Below the pieces are notes generated by a model. The model was not told the DNA's origin. It searched no databases and saw nothing but the letters and a program-made list of their open reading frames with translations. Positions 39,453-49,811 of a stretch of DNA of 64,000 nucleotides are shown here, piece by piece; the stretch's first letter is position 1, and each line of letters opens with the position of its first letter. This DNA is from Bordetella parapertussis (GTDB lineage Bacteria > Acidobacteriota > Terriglobia > Bryobacterales > Bryobacteraceae): the NCBI GenBank assembly GCA_943328975.2, contig CALQCC020000011.1, positions 1 through 64,000 on the forward strand, read 5' to 3'. The translations under genes and the position numbers were made by a program.

Positions 39453-39537
39453 TCCCAAAGTGGTTCAGGAATTACTGTAGCAGAAACGAAACCGACCGCG
39501 CAAGTGGTAGCCTGCGCGGCCGGGTTTGAAACAACGA

Positions 39538-42500
39538 TTAGAACGAGAAGCGAGCGATAAACTGCCCACTGCGCGGCGTTCCGTAAGTGCCGGCGACGGC
39601 CTGGTTGCCGAACGTACCGAAACCAGCCGTGAATGCATTGGCTGAGGGCGTGCTACCCAACACCGGCGTAGGAGCGGTTGCTACGTTGCCCAACGTCGGA
39701 GTCGGAACAAACTTGCGGTTGAAGATGTTCTGGAATTCAACGCGCACCTGCAGGTTGTACCGATTCTCCGGACCGAAGCGGAAGTTGCGAGCCAAGTTGG
39801 CGTTTTCACTCGGACGACGGGCGTTGCGGAAGAACGGCAACTGGTTCGTCTGAGCAGCCCAGGTAGCATCGGGTACGTTGCTCCAGGCGAGAGGATTCAG
39901 GACCTGTGTGGTACGCGGGTCGAAACAGTGGCAGTCGATGTCCAGCGGCTCGGCGTGAATCTTTCCGTCCAGGTCCTTCCAGTTGACGGCCCAGGGGCTC
40001 ATGTAGCTGCCGTCGGCGTTCTGCTTCAACTGAGCGGAACCAGCTCCGCGACCCAGCCAGCGGCTGATCGGATTCGCGGCGGCGTTGGTCGGACGGCCGA
40101 GATAAGTTGCGGTCTGATAGAAGAGGGCACCAGAGATGGCCCAATCGCGGACGGCGAAGGAGACAAACTTGTTACCCAAAACCGCCATGGAGGAGTTCGG
40201 ACGCTGTACCTGATATTCAAAGGTCAAGCGCAACACCTGCGGCGGATTGGCGCCCACGATGTCTTTACCCGTGGTGGGATTGTAGATATCGAAGGTGCTC
40301 AAGTACTGCAGATTCTTCGAGAAAGTATAGTTGGCGGTCGCCTGCAATCCATGAGAGAAACGCTTGTTCACGGAAAGCTGCAGCGAGTCGTACCAGGACT
40401 TACCCATCGCGCCGGCCGGACTGAGGGCGTTGGTGTACTGCGCATAGGTCTTGATCGATTGCAGAACGGTCTGATTCCGAGGGAAGTTGCCGTACGGCAA
40501 AAACACACCCTTTGCGGCGAGCGTGGAAGAGTTCGCCAACTGTAGTTGCGTGTTCAGCAAGGTGGCATCCGCCAAGTTGCCTACGGTGAAGTTGTACTTG
40601 GAGAGCAACTGCTGGGAGATACCGTTGAAATCCTGGAAGCCGCCCGTGGCCTGCCACACGTTGCGATTGCCAACGTAAGAGGCTTCCACCACTAAGTCGC
40701 GAGTGATTTCGCGCTGTAAGGTGAGATTCCACTGATAGGTGCGATCGGGACGTCCGGCGTTCGGATCGATGAATTGAGGCGAGGTGCCTACTTGTCCTAC
40801 GGGCAAACCGGTACCCGAGAGGTAAACCGGCCAAGCCGGCTGCAAGCTGGAAGGAATTCCGTCCTTCAATTTGAAGGTATCGAAGCCGGCTGCCGGCGTT
40901 GCAGTGGAGGCAGAATTGATGACCGATCCGCCTGCCGCGGTACCGGTGGAATTATACGCCAGGCCGATGCCGCCGCGCAGAACCGTCTTGGAATTCAGGG
41001 TATAGGCGACGCCAATGCGCGGACCGATGCCGTAAGGATAGTTCCGTGCGAAGTTGCAGTTGCAAGTGGATTCATAAATAGCTCCACCTGGATGGCCGTC
41101 AGCGGAGGTGTTCGGGGTGGTGAGACTCAAGGCACCCAAGCGACCGTAGTCTTCTTTGGGATACGTACCGTAATCCCAGCGCAAGCCGAGGTCGACGGTC
41201 AAGTTCCGGCGCACGCGCCAGCTGTCCTGAATAAAGGTACCCCATTGTTGCTTGGTGCGACGATAGACGGCCGGCACGTTGAGGGTGGCCGTCCGGACAC
41301 TTCCCATGAGGAAGTTTGCAAACGTGAAGCCGATATTCGAGTTACCCGAGAAGCCCGTCGTGTTGATCAACGCGGGATTCCAGGTGAGACCTTGCCCGGT
41401 GAAGGTGTAATTACCGTTAGTGGCACCAAATCCGAAATTAGGCAGCATGTCCTGACGGAAATCACCGCCAATCTTGACGGTGTGATTGCCACGCAGCCAC
41501 GTGAGCGTCTGAGTCATGGACGGGCGCCGTTCCGCATTGCCGGTTTGGCCAGGCGTTCCGAGTACATTGAGGCCACCGGTCGCCGGAGTCAAGTCCGCAC
41601 CGAGGTTAAACAGCGGGAAGTTCTTGTTCGCCGTGGCGCCACGCAGTCCGATATCGGTAAATGCGTTGTAGTCCGTATCCTGAGGGCGCGTATTGAAACT
41701 GAACATCGAGTAACCGACGCCCACATGCCAGTTCATGGTCGGGCTGATCGTGTAGTCAAAGTTCGCACGATAGGAAGGACCCTCCTCGAAAGTACCCGTA
41801 TTGCGGGAGATCAGCGAGGGGAAGCCCTCAGCCAAGCCACCCAGGGCCTGCACGGCGGAATCGGTCTTATTGGAAGTGTAGGTAAACGACAGACGGGCCT
41901 TGGAGCCCAGGTTCTGATCGAGCTTCAGAGCCGGCGAGCTGGTGATGCGCGACGACGTGAACGGATTGAAATAGTTATTGATCAACGCCGTGCCTTGGTT
42001 CGGTAGCGGCACGTACTTGGTCAGAACGGCCACGGCCACCGGATCGAACAAGGACGTCGGAATGACGTTCCCCACAAATGGAGTGCGAACGTTGAGGACG
42101 TTTCCGTTGCCGCCGCAGTCAGGCGACGTGGCTGCATTGCAGCTCACCTGCGTGGTGGAGCGCGGATCGTAGACCGTACCCAATTTCACAACGTTCCCGT
42201 AAGGGTCGACATAGTCCCGCACGACGCCGCCGGCATTCAAGCGCAGGTTGGCGCTGCCCGAGGCCGCGAACAAGCCACTGAAATCGCCAGTGCGGTAGGC
42301 TTGCGTCGGAACCGTCGGGTAGGTAAAGGTGGTCTGCCGTTGCGTGTCGCGGTACTGTTCCCAGTTGAAGAAGAAGAAGCTCTTGTTCTCACCGTTATAG
42401 AGGAAGGGGATCTTCACCGGTCCGCCGATGTTGAAGCCATAGTCGTGGCGGCGCACGCGATTCTTGAGTTGGTTGGCCGAATCCTTGGAATTTAGAATTT

Positions 42501-43263
42501 CGTTGACGGCATAGTCATAAACGGTGCCGTGAAATTTATTGGTGCCGGATTTGATCGACACATTGAAGACCGCGCCCGAGGCGGAACCGAACTCGGCGCT
42601 GATGTTACTGGTCTGCACTGCGACTTCTTCGACAGCGTCGGGGCTGGGCTGGGTGCGGGTAGTGATGCCGGCGAAGCTGACTTGGCCGAGGATTTCACCG
42701 TCCAGGCGGTATTGAATGGTGTTCTGTCCCTGTCCGTTCACACGGGTGGCCACAAAGTTCTGGATCACACCGGGGAGGATATTGCCCAATGCGAACGGGT
42801 CGCGCACGAAGGTGCCAACCGGCAGCAACGGTAGATTCTGAATGGTCCGAGGCGTGATGTTCTTGGTCATCGTGCCGGTATCGGTCTGGAGCAGGGTTGC
42901 TTCCGCCGTCACCGTCACGGACTCAGTAGTCGCGCCGACTTCCAACTGCACGTCCAAACGTTGCGTCTGCGCTGCAGCGATCGTGTAGCCCGCGCGGCGG
43001 TACGTCTTAAATCCGCTCTTCTCAATTACGATTTCGTAGTCGCCCGGACGCAACTGCGAGAGGTTGTAGTTGCCCGTGTCTGACGTGGCACCCGAAACAA
43101 CGGTTCCGGTGGCCACCTGCGTGGCTTGCACGTTCGCATCTGCCATTACGGCTCCGGTTTGATCTGTGACCGTGCCGGTCAAGGTAGCCAAGCCGGTCTG
43201 CGCGGAAAGCATGAGCGCAGAGCAACCCAACAGTAGAAATAGGGACAACAAACGACTCTTCAT
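39538..43263 (-). CDS. TonB-dependent receptor-like protein with carboxypeptidase-regulatory domain (Oar-like)
   Basis: Signal peptide; LTGTVTDQTGAVMADANVQATQVATGTV; plug-like GQGQNTIQYRLDGE; C-terminal beta-strand GQFIARFSF. Confidence 0.88.
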   Translation of the reverse strand: MKSRLLSLFLLLGCSALMLSAQTGLATLTGTVTDQTGAVMADANVQATQVATGTVVSGATSDTGNYNLSQLRPGDYEIVIEKSGFKTYRRAGYTIAAAQTQRLDVQLEVGATTESVTVTAEATLLQTDTGTMTKNITPRTIQNLPLLPVGTFVRDPFALGNILPGVIQNFVATRVNGQGQNTIQYRLDGEILGQVSFAGITTRTQPSPDAVEEVAVQTSNISAEFGSASGAVFNVSIKSGTNKFHGTVYDYAVNEILNSKDSANQLKNRVRRHDYGFNIGGPVKIPFLYNGENKSFFFFNWEQYRDTQRQTTFTYPTVPTQAYRTGDFSGLFAASGSANLRLNAGGVVRDYVDPYGNVVKLGTVYDPRSTTQVSCNAATSPDCGGNGNVLNVRTPFVGNVIPTSLFDPVAVAVLTKYVPLPNQGTALINNYFNPFTSSRITSSPALKLDQNLGSKARLSFTYTSNKTDSAVQALGGLAEGFPSLISRNTGTFEEGPSYRANFDYTISPTMNWHVGVGYSMFSFNTRPQDTDYNAFTDIGLRGATANKNFPLFNLGADLTPATGGLNVLGTPGQTGNAERRPSMTQTLTWLRGNHTVKIGGDFRQDMLPNFGFGATNGNYTFTGQGLTWNPALINTTGFSGNSNIGFTFANFLMGSVRTATLNVPAVYRRTKQQWGTFIQDSWRVRRNLTVDLGLRWDYGTYPKEDYGRLGALSLTTPNTSADGHPGGAIYESTCNCNFARNYPYGIGPRIGVAYTLNSKTVLRGGIGLAYNSTGTAAGGSVINSASTATPAAGFDTFKLKDGIPSSLQPAWPVYLSGTGLPVGQVGTSPQFIDPNAGRPDRTYQWNLTLQREITRDLVVEASYVGNRNVWQATGGFQDFNGISQQLLSKYNFTVGNLADATLLNTQLQLANSSTLAAKGVFLPYGNFPRNQTVLQSIKTYAQYTNALSPAGAMGKSWYDSLQLSVNKRFSHGLQATANYTFSKNLQYLSTFDIYNPTTGKDIVGANPPQVLRLTFEYQVQRPNSSMAVLGNKFVSFAVRDWAISGALFYQTATYLGRPTNAAANPISRWLGRGAGSAQLKQNADGSYMSPWAVNWKDLDGKIHAEPLDIDCHCFDPRTTQVLNPLAWSNVPDATWAAQTNQLPFFRNARRPSENANLARNFRFGPENRYNLQVRVEFQNIFNRKFVPTPTLGNVATAPTPVLGSTPSANAFTAGFGTFGNQAVAGTYGTPRSGQFIARFSF

Positions 43264-43398
43264 AAGACCCTCCAAAGCAACGATAGACCCAACTCGGCCA
43301 AGTGGCCGATCTACGTTATCCTACTGGACCAGGCACAAAGAGTCAAGGTAACCAGATTGATACACCGCGCTTATCTGGTTGATAGACCAAGGCGAAAG

Positions 43399-44997
43399 CT
43401 ATTGTCCAAAATAGCCAGCAGCCAGCTCGGGCTTCTGTTCCAGCGCCTGCCGCCAGTACGACCGAGCCTCGTCCACCTCGCCCTTGGATTTCAGCGCGTG
43501 GCCAAGGTTGAGCAGCGCCTCGGCGAAGTTGGGACGCTCCTGCAGCGCCTCATGATACAGCTTGATGGCATCGTCGGTGTTGCCGGCGCGTTGCAGTAGC
43601 AGTCCGGTGTTGTAGAACAGTTCCGGAGTGCGCTCGCCAACTTCGATCAGCTTGGCTTGCAGTTCCAGCGCCTGATCCAGTTCTTCGCGTTCGATGGCCA
43701 TGGCGGCTAGGCCGCGCAGGGCATCGACCGAGCCGGGTTCGGTTTCAAGCACAGCCTGGAAGGACTTCGCCGCGCCGTCATGATCGCCCAGCTTCCATTG
43801 CGCCAGGCCCAGGTTCAACTGCGCTTCCGGCCACGGAGAACGCTTGCGGGTGCAGGTTTCGAACGCCTCGGAGGCAGCTCTATAGTCGTTGCGTTGCAGC
43901 CGCAGGTAGCCCAGACGGAACCAGGCATCTTCCCATTCCGGATTGCGGGCCAGGAGCTTGGAATATAGGCGCTCGGCTTCTTCCTTCTGGTCCTGCTGTT
44001 CCAGCACACTAGCCAGGTTATAGATGACATCGCCCAGGTCCGGTGCGATTTGCAGAGCCCGTTCGTAGGATTCACGCGCGCCCTTGAGGTCACCCGCTTC
44101 CTGGCGCACGATGCCCAGATTGACGTGGGCTTGCTTGGCGTCCGGACGGATGCGGACCGCCTCGCCATACGCCTTGCCTGCTTCTTCCTGACGGCCGCAC
44201 TTCTGTTGCGCGACGCCCAGGTTGAACCAGCGCTCAAAGTGGTCCGGAGTGAACTCGGTGAGCTTGGTGCAGAACGTCGACGCGGCTTCGTAGTCGCTGG
44301 TGTGGAACGCGCAGGTCGCCAGACCTTCCAAAGCCGCCTGCGAATGCGGACGCTGCGTCAGCAGCTTCTCGGAGTAGTTCTGAATGGCTTCGTAGTCCTT
44401 GCGCGCCATGCCGATGGTGATCAGGTTCACTAGGCATTCTTCCGACTGCGGGTTCTTCGCGAGGATGCCTTGGTAGATGCTGCTGGCTTCGTCGAACTTC
44501 CACAACAATTGCAGAGCCACGGCCTTGCCGAACAACGCGGTTTCGTGCCCCGGCTGCTGCTTGAGCACGTTGTCGAAACAAGCTGCGGCCGGCTCCGGCT
44601 TCTCTTGGTGCAACAGACAAATGCCCAGCCCGAGGTTCGCCTCAAGACGCTGCGGATCGCTGTCAATCGCCTTCTGGAAGCAATCGGTGGCATCCTGCCA
44701 GCGGCCCAGCTTTTCGTAGCAAATGCCCAGGTTGAAGTTCGCGGTCGGATGCGAGGGCGCCATGGCGAGCAGCTTCTCGTAAGTTTTCAACGCGTCCGGA
44801 TACTGTTCCAGTTCGAACTGCAGATGGCCCTTGGCCGCCAATACCTCGGCGGTCTCTTCGCCATTTTCCACAGCGAGATTCAGTTCCGCCAAAGCCTCGG
44901 TCCGCTTGCCATCCAAATGCAGCGAGACAGCCCGCGCCAGCCGGGGCGAGGACGATGCCACGCTCGCTTCGTTGTTCTTTGCTTTACGTCCGCTCAT
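43399..44997 (-). CDS. Tetratricopeptide repeat protein
   Basis: 532 aa of near-continuous TPR units (e.g. PTANFNLGICYEKLGRWQDATDCFQKAIDSDP). Confidence 0.88.
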   Translation of the reverse strand: MSGRKAKNNEASVASSSPRLARAVSLHLDGKRTEALAELNLAVENGEETAEVLAAKGHLQFELEQYPDALKTYEKLLAMAPSHPTANFNLGICYEKLGRWQDATDCFQKAIDSDPQRLEANLGLGICLLHQEKPEPAAACFDNVLKQQPGHETALFGKAVALQLLWKFDEASSIYQGILAKNPQSEECLVNLITIGMARKDYEAIQNYSEKLLTQRPHSQAALEGLATCAFHTSDYEAASTFCTKLTEFTPDHFERWFNLGVAQQKCGRQEEAGKAYGEAVRIRPDAKQAHVNLGIVRQEAGDLKGARESYERALQIAPDLGDVIYNLASVLEQQDQKEEAERLYSKLLARNPEWEDAWFRLGYLRLQRNDYRAASEAFETCTRKRSPWPEAQLNLGLAQWKLGDHDGAAKSFQAVLETEPGSVDALRGLAAMAIEREELDQALELQAKLIEVGERTPELFYNTGLLLQRAGNTDDAIKLYHEALQERPNFAEALLNLGHALKSKGEVDEARSYWRQALEQKPELAAGYFGQ

Positions 44998-45036
44998 AGT
45001 TGTTTTGCCTTCCCCGATGACTTGTCTTGAAATTTA

Positions 45037-47427
45037 TTACGGAGCCAGGTACGCAAACAGCCGTCCCAGCATGTCGTACTGGTGGGTGATCTGCACCCAT
45101 CCGATGCGGCTTTGTTCGCCGCGATTTGTGAAAAAACCTACGCCACCGCGCTTCAAGCGCGGCTCGTTCCAGCTATCGATCATCTGGCCTTGAATCACCA
45201 GCGAGTACCGATCGCCCTGCATTTCCATGCTCACCCGGTACAACGAATCCGTCCGCGCGGCGAACGTCACCGGCGTGTCTACTCTATCCATCGGCTGTCC
45301 ATTGATCACCGCGTAGCGAACAATGCCCATTTGCGGAACCGGCCCGTCTTTTACGACCACCAGCTTGACCACGTAGTAGTTCTGGAAATCCACGGCCCGC
45401 GCCACCCAGCTGAGCGCGCCTTTGTCGATGGCTCCCAGAAACTGGAATTCGTAATCGGTCAAGCCCAGCGACGGCTGATACAACGCCACACGCCCCGGTT
45501 GTACAAACCCCGCCTGATCGAAGGACCATTCCGCAGTCGACCCGCTGTGGCTCATCCAGTTATCGAGTCCCTGGCGGAAGTTCTCATCCAGGCCCACCGC
45601 GGCCCGTTCCGACATGCTCTTGCGCAAAGTCGCCATTTGCGTATCCAGCACTTCTTTGAACTGGCCCGTCATCGCACCCGGATCGGTCTGCGCCTGCACG
45701 CTCACCTTCGGCAACGAAGGATGGAACGCCAGCCCTAATGCGATCGGCACGGCGAAGAGCAGCATCTTCAGATCGCGTGGCGCATGGTTCCAGAAGTTCG
45801 CCACACCGGCAGCCAGGTTGCGTGCCGAATGCGCCTCACCCTGCAAAATCGCTCCGTGGACTTCCGGCATCCCATCGAACCGATATTTCGGCGAGATGGG
45901 CGTGAGCTTGGCTTGCGGGAGGATCGCTTCGCCCTGCAGCGGAGCAGCCACAAATCCGGGCCGCAAACGAACGTCCCCTGCGTGCGCCTGCATCTTTTCT
46001 GCCACATCCAGACGAAACACCTTGCTCGCTTGCGAGCGAATTTCAAACGACGGCACCGGAACACGGCGCTGGGCCGAATCCGGCAGCCGTAGCGAGATTT
46101 CCGCGACGAACGCCTGGTAGCTAACCGGCCGGTTCGACGGGTTCTCTGCCCCGCCCCGCGGTTCGCAGGCCGATAGCGACAGCAGCGGCGCGCAAGCGGT
46201 GTGAGCGATCAGATCGGAGATCGAATCTCCCGACGCCGACGGCATCCGCAGCAGCCCCAGCGAAGGCGCGGCCGCGCGTGGATTGATCGAAGTGGCATTG
46301 CCCGCCACGATCGCCCGCAACTCGCGAGCCTCAATGCCGCTCGACAAGCCTAACAATCCTGCCGGCGTAGAAAGAGACAACAGCGGCGCAACCGGGACAA
46401 ACCCGCTGGGCCGTTCCGCGGATACAACAGGGAACTCCACCGACTCACTGGCGTCAAAGACTGGACCACGAACGTCAGCCGCAAGCGGTCCAGCCAGGGA
46501 CAGCAACCTGGACTCCAGCGGTAACTCTTCACGGACCCGAGTCGCACCTTGCGCCTGTGGCTGCGCTAGCGCCGCTGCCGGAAACTCTGCGGCATCATAG
46601 GCGATGCGCTTCCAAACACTGCTATCGACGGCGCTGGGCCCGGCCAGGGAGAACAACGTCTCGGCCAGCGGGAAAGCTTCCTGCTCCACTCGCTCCAGCA
46701 CATCGCCGCACGGAGCCAGAGCGCGCCGTAACTCGCGCACTTCCCGGATCGAAAACGCCACCGGCTGGATCAGCCGCCTGAACGCCATGGCCCCGCCCGG
46801 CACGATTTCTCGCAAAGCCAGCGGACCGCCCACAGTGAGTTTCGGCGTCGCGCGCGCCAGCAAGTCGGGTGGATTGACCACCAGCCGCTCGCCCACGATC
46901 TCCACCAAGGATGCAGGGATGCTAGCAGGCAATGGAACCGAGGCATTCGCGGGTCCCAGAGCAACAATCCCAGCTAGACTACCGAATTCGACCCCTGCAG
47001 CATTCCCGAATTCGCGGCTTGGCTTGGATGCGCGCCACTGGACTTCATACTCGACCGGGTCCACCACCAGGATCGTGGCAGAGGGAGGCGGGATAGCGTG
47101 GCTCGAAGCGGACTGGAGTTGCAGTCCTTGCAGCGCGGGGATCCGCTCTGAGTCAGGCTGCGTTACCGAGGCTCGAGCCTCCACCAAACGCGGCGGGGGA
47201 ACCGCCATCGGACCCAGAATCGATTCAATGGGTGCCGCAGTCTTGTACGCCTGCAACGCGTCATGGGTCCGGTGCAGGACCTCGACCGCCAGTTGATCTT
47301 GTTCTTTCCAATACGATTCCTGGTGCGCTTTGGAGCAGAACTGTCCCTGGGCAAGCTTCCGGAACAGCGGAAGTTTTCCGTCACAAAAGAGACAACGTGT
47401 ATCGTCAGACCACGACATTGTCCCCAT
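45037..47427 (-). CDS. Uncharacterised membrane protein: N-terminal Cys/His zinc-finger-like motif, long repeat-containing linker, single TM, C-terminal lectin-like domain
   Basis: CLFCDGKLPLFRKLAQGQFCSKAHQ...LAVEVLHRTHDALQAYK; LKMLLFAVPIALGLAF; C-terminal WSFDQAGFVQPGRVALYQPSLGLTDYEFQF. Confidence 0.7.
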   Translation of the reverse strand: MGTMSWSDDTRCLFCDGKLPLFRKLAQGQFCSKAHQESYWKEQDQLAVEVLHRTHDALQAYKTAAPIESILGPMAVPPPRLVEARASVTQPDSERIPALQGLQLQSASSHAIPPPSATILVVDPVEYEVQWRASKPSREFGNAAGVEFGSLAGIVALGPANASVPLPASIPASLVEIVGERLVVNPPDLLARATPKLTVGGPLALREIVPGGAMAFRRLIQPVAFSIREVRELRRALAPCGDVLERVEQEAFPLAETLFSLAGPSAVDSSVWKRIAYDAAEFPAAALAQPQAQGATRVREELPLESRLLSLAGPLAADVRGPVFDASESVEFPVVSAERPSGFVPVAPLLSLSTPAGLLGLSSGIEARELRAIVAGNATSINPRAAAPSLGLLRMPSASGDSISDLIAHTACAPLLSLSACEPRGGAENPSNRPVSYQAFVAEISLRLPDSAQRRVPVPSFEIRSQASKVFRLDVAEKMQAHAGDVRLRPGFVAAPLQGEAILPQAKLTPISPKYRFDGMPEVHGAILQGEAHSARNLAAGVANFWNHAPRDLKMLLFAVPIALGLAFHPSLPKVSVQAQTDPGAMTGQFKEVLDTQMATLRKSMSERAAVGLDENFRQGLDNWMSHSGSTAEWSFDQAGFVQPGRVALYQPSLGLTDYEFQFLGAIDKGALSWVARAVDFQNYYVVKLVVVKDGPVPQMGIVRYAVINGQPMDRVDTPVTFAARTDSLYRVSMEMQGDRYSLVIQGQMIDSWNEPRLKRGGVGFFTNRGEQSRIGWVQITHQYDMLGRLFAYLAP

Positions 47428-47520
47428 CGTACGGCCAACTAAGGGAGAATACTACGCAGTGAAAACCTTAAGTACTGGAAAGTTTTACAACTTCCGTACT
47501 AAGTTATTCACTCAGGGAAG

Positions 47521-48105
47521 TCAGGTCCGCGGGGAAGCGGCCTTGGGCCAGAGTAAGGCAAGCATTCTCTTCACCCAGGACGCCAAGTCGAGGCTGAAGG
47601 AACTCGTTTCCGGCTTGTCTAACTGCGCGAGCGACTCTCCGAAATGGAACGAGGCTGGTTCCGACCGCGCTGGGGGTTGCTGAGCGTAGACTGGGGTGTC
47701 CTCGAAGACTTCCTCTTCCAGCGTCTCATCGTCGGCCCAGACTTCCGGATCGGCCTCATCCCACTGAGGTAAGAGAGCCGCCGCAGCGACATCAAATTCC
47801 CGGGATTCATTCTCGAAGGCCAGTTCTTCGATTTCCACGGCAGGGGCGAGAACTGGTTCCGTTACAGGTTGCCTGCGTACGGAGGGCCCAAGGATGTCTT
47901 CTATCGACGATCCCACCGGCTGGTAGGCTTTCAACGCGTCATGGGTCCGATGCAAAACCTCTACCGCGAGCTGGTTTTGCTGCTGGCGGAATCCCTCTTC
48001 ATGCTCGACGGAGCAGAACTGCCCCTTACCGAATTTGCGATAGATCGGAATTGCGCGGCCGCAAAACAAACAATCCGTGGTGTCGGTCCATGCCATCACC
48101 ACCAT
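47521..48105 (-). CDS. Short paralog sharing the N-terminal Cys/His motif
   Basis: CLFCGRAIPIYRKFGKGQFCSVEHE...NQLAVEVLHRTHDALKAYQ aligns with the 796-aa protein. Confidence 0.7.
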   Translation of the reverse strand: MVVMAWTDTTDCLFCGRAIPIYRKFGKGQFCSVEHEEGFRQQQNQLAVEVLHRTHDALKAYQPVGSSIEDILGPSVRRQPVTEPVLAPAVEIEELAFENESREFDVAAAALLPQWDEADPEVWADDETLEEEVFEDTPVYAQQPPARSEPASFHFGESLAQLDKPETSSFSLDLASWVKRMLALLWPKAASPRT

Positions 48106-48190
48106 CGTACGGCGGCGCCAAAGGAGATACTACGGGGTGAATCCCTAAAACAAACGGGGGAAAGCCACACTTTTGAACTAAGGTGCGACC

Positions 48191-49786
48191 TTAGACTCCC
48201 CAGCAGTAGTCTTCCACGGCCCGATCAATGCCGTCGTCTTTTTCGGTGAGACGCATCAGTTCCAGGCGCAGCGCGTCGGTCAGTGCGAACCAACTGGCTT
48301 CGATCACATTTTCGGAAACGCCGACCGTTGCCCAGCTCTTCTTGTGATCCGACCATTCCACCAGCACGCGCACACGAGCCGCAGTGCCCTTCTTGTTATC
48401 CAACACGCGGACCTTATAGTCGGTGAGCCGCACGTTGGCGATGTCCGGGTACAGACCCGACAAACACTGGCGCAGCGCCAGATCCAGCGCGTTCACCGGA
48501 CCGTTGCCCGGAGCGGTAGCGGAATGGATGCCGTCCTGCGCCTTCAATGTAACCGTCGCTGTAGAGCCGGTGTTGCGCGACGTGGTCTCGTAACTGACCA
48601 CCTCGAACATCTGCACGCCAGGATTCAAGGCCTGCCGCACGACCAATTCAAACGTGCCCTCGGCTGCTTCTAGTTCGTAGCCCTGGAATTCCATCTGCTT
48701 GATACGGTCGAGTAGCTCGCGCCGGGCGGTATCGTCCAAGCGGTCTTCGAGACCATGCTGTTTCAGCTTGTAGAGGACGTTGCCCTTGCCCGAGAGATCG
48801 CTCAGCAGCACACGCTGCCGGTTGCCCACCAGCTTGGGAGAGATATGTTCGTAGGTGGCGGAATCCTTCAGCACCGCACTGACGTGTACGCCGCCCTTAT
48901 GGGCGAAAGCGCTATGTCCCACGTAAGCCTGATCGTTGCGCATCGGCAAGTTCGCCAGTTCCGCGATGTAACGGGCGGTGCTGGTGAGATGCTGCAAACG
49001 TTCGCGACCGATGGTCGTGTGGTCCATCTTCAACTCAAGGTTCGCGATGATCGAGATCAAATTCGCGTTGCCGCAACGTTCGCCATAGCCGTTGGTGCAG
49101 CCTTGCACGTGCGCGAAGCCGCGATCCACTGCCGCCAGTGCGTTCGCCACCGCAAGTTCGCAATCGTTATGGGTATGGATGCCGAGCACGCCATCGAAAC
49201 GGCGCCGGATATCCGCGCAGATCTCCGAAAGCTTGCTGGTCAACATGCCGCCGTTGGTATCGCACAGACACAACACGTCCGCGCCGGCCTTCTTCGCAGC
49301 TTCCAAAGTGCGCAACGCGAAGTCGCGATTTTTTACGTAGCCGTCAAAGAAATGCTCGGCGTCGTAGACAACTTCCCGCCCGTGCTCTTTGAGGTAGCGA
49401 ACGGTGTCGGTGATGATTTCGATATTTTCTTCTTCCGTGATGCCCAGAGCCCTGTGCACGTGGAGATCCCAGCTTTTGCCGAAGATCGTGACCACAGGAG
49501 TCTCCGCCGCCAGCAGCGCATTGACGCTGGCGTCGTCTTCCACACGGTTGCGCGCGAACCGTGTTGCGCCGAAAGCGGCCAGCCGGGCGTGGTGCAACTT
49601 CTCACCCTTAGCTTGCTCGAAGAACTCTTTGTCCTTCGGATTCGAGCCTGGCCAGCCGCCTTCAATATAGTCAATACCAAGCTCGTCCAACTTATGCATG
49701 ACCAGGATTTTATCCTCGGCCGAAAAGCTGACGGCTTCGCCTTGCGTGCCGTCGCGGAGAGTGGTATCGAACGTGAAAACGCGCAT
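48191..49786 (-). CDS. cimA: Citramalate synthase
   Basis: FDTTLRDGTQGEAVSFSAEDKI, IEGGWPGSNPKD, LCDTNGG, GIHTHNDCELAVANALAAV, GCTNGYGERCGNANL. Confidence 0.92.
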   Translation of the reverse strand: MRVFTFDTTLRDGTQGEAVSFSAEDKILVMHKLDELGIDYIEGGWPGSNPKDKEFFEQAKGEKLHHARLAAFGATRFARNRVEDDASVNALLAAETPVVTIFGKSWDLHVHRALGITEEENIEIITDTVRYLKEHGREVVYDAEHFFDGYVKNRDFALRTLEAAKKAGADVLCLCDTNGGMLTSKLSEICADIRRRFDGVLGIHTHNDCELAVANALAAVDRGFAHVQGCTNGYGERCGNANLISIIANLELKMDHTTIGRERLQHLTSTARYIAELANLPMRNDQAYVGHSAFAHKGGVHVSAVLKDSATYEHISPKLVGNRQRVLLSDLSGKGNVLYKLKQHGLEDRLDDTARRELLDRIKQMEFQGYELEAAEGTFELVVRQALNPGVQMFEVVSYETTSRNTGSTATVTLKAQDGIHSATAPGNGPVNALDLALRQCLSGLYPDIANVRLTDYKVRVLDNKKGTAARVRVLVEWSDHKKSWATVGVSENVIEASWFALTDALRLELMRLTEKDDGIDRAVEDYCWGV

Positions 49787-49811
49787 TATTTAAAACAAGC
49801 CTAGCGTCTGT

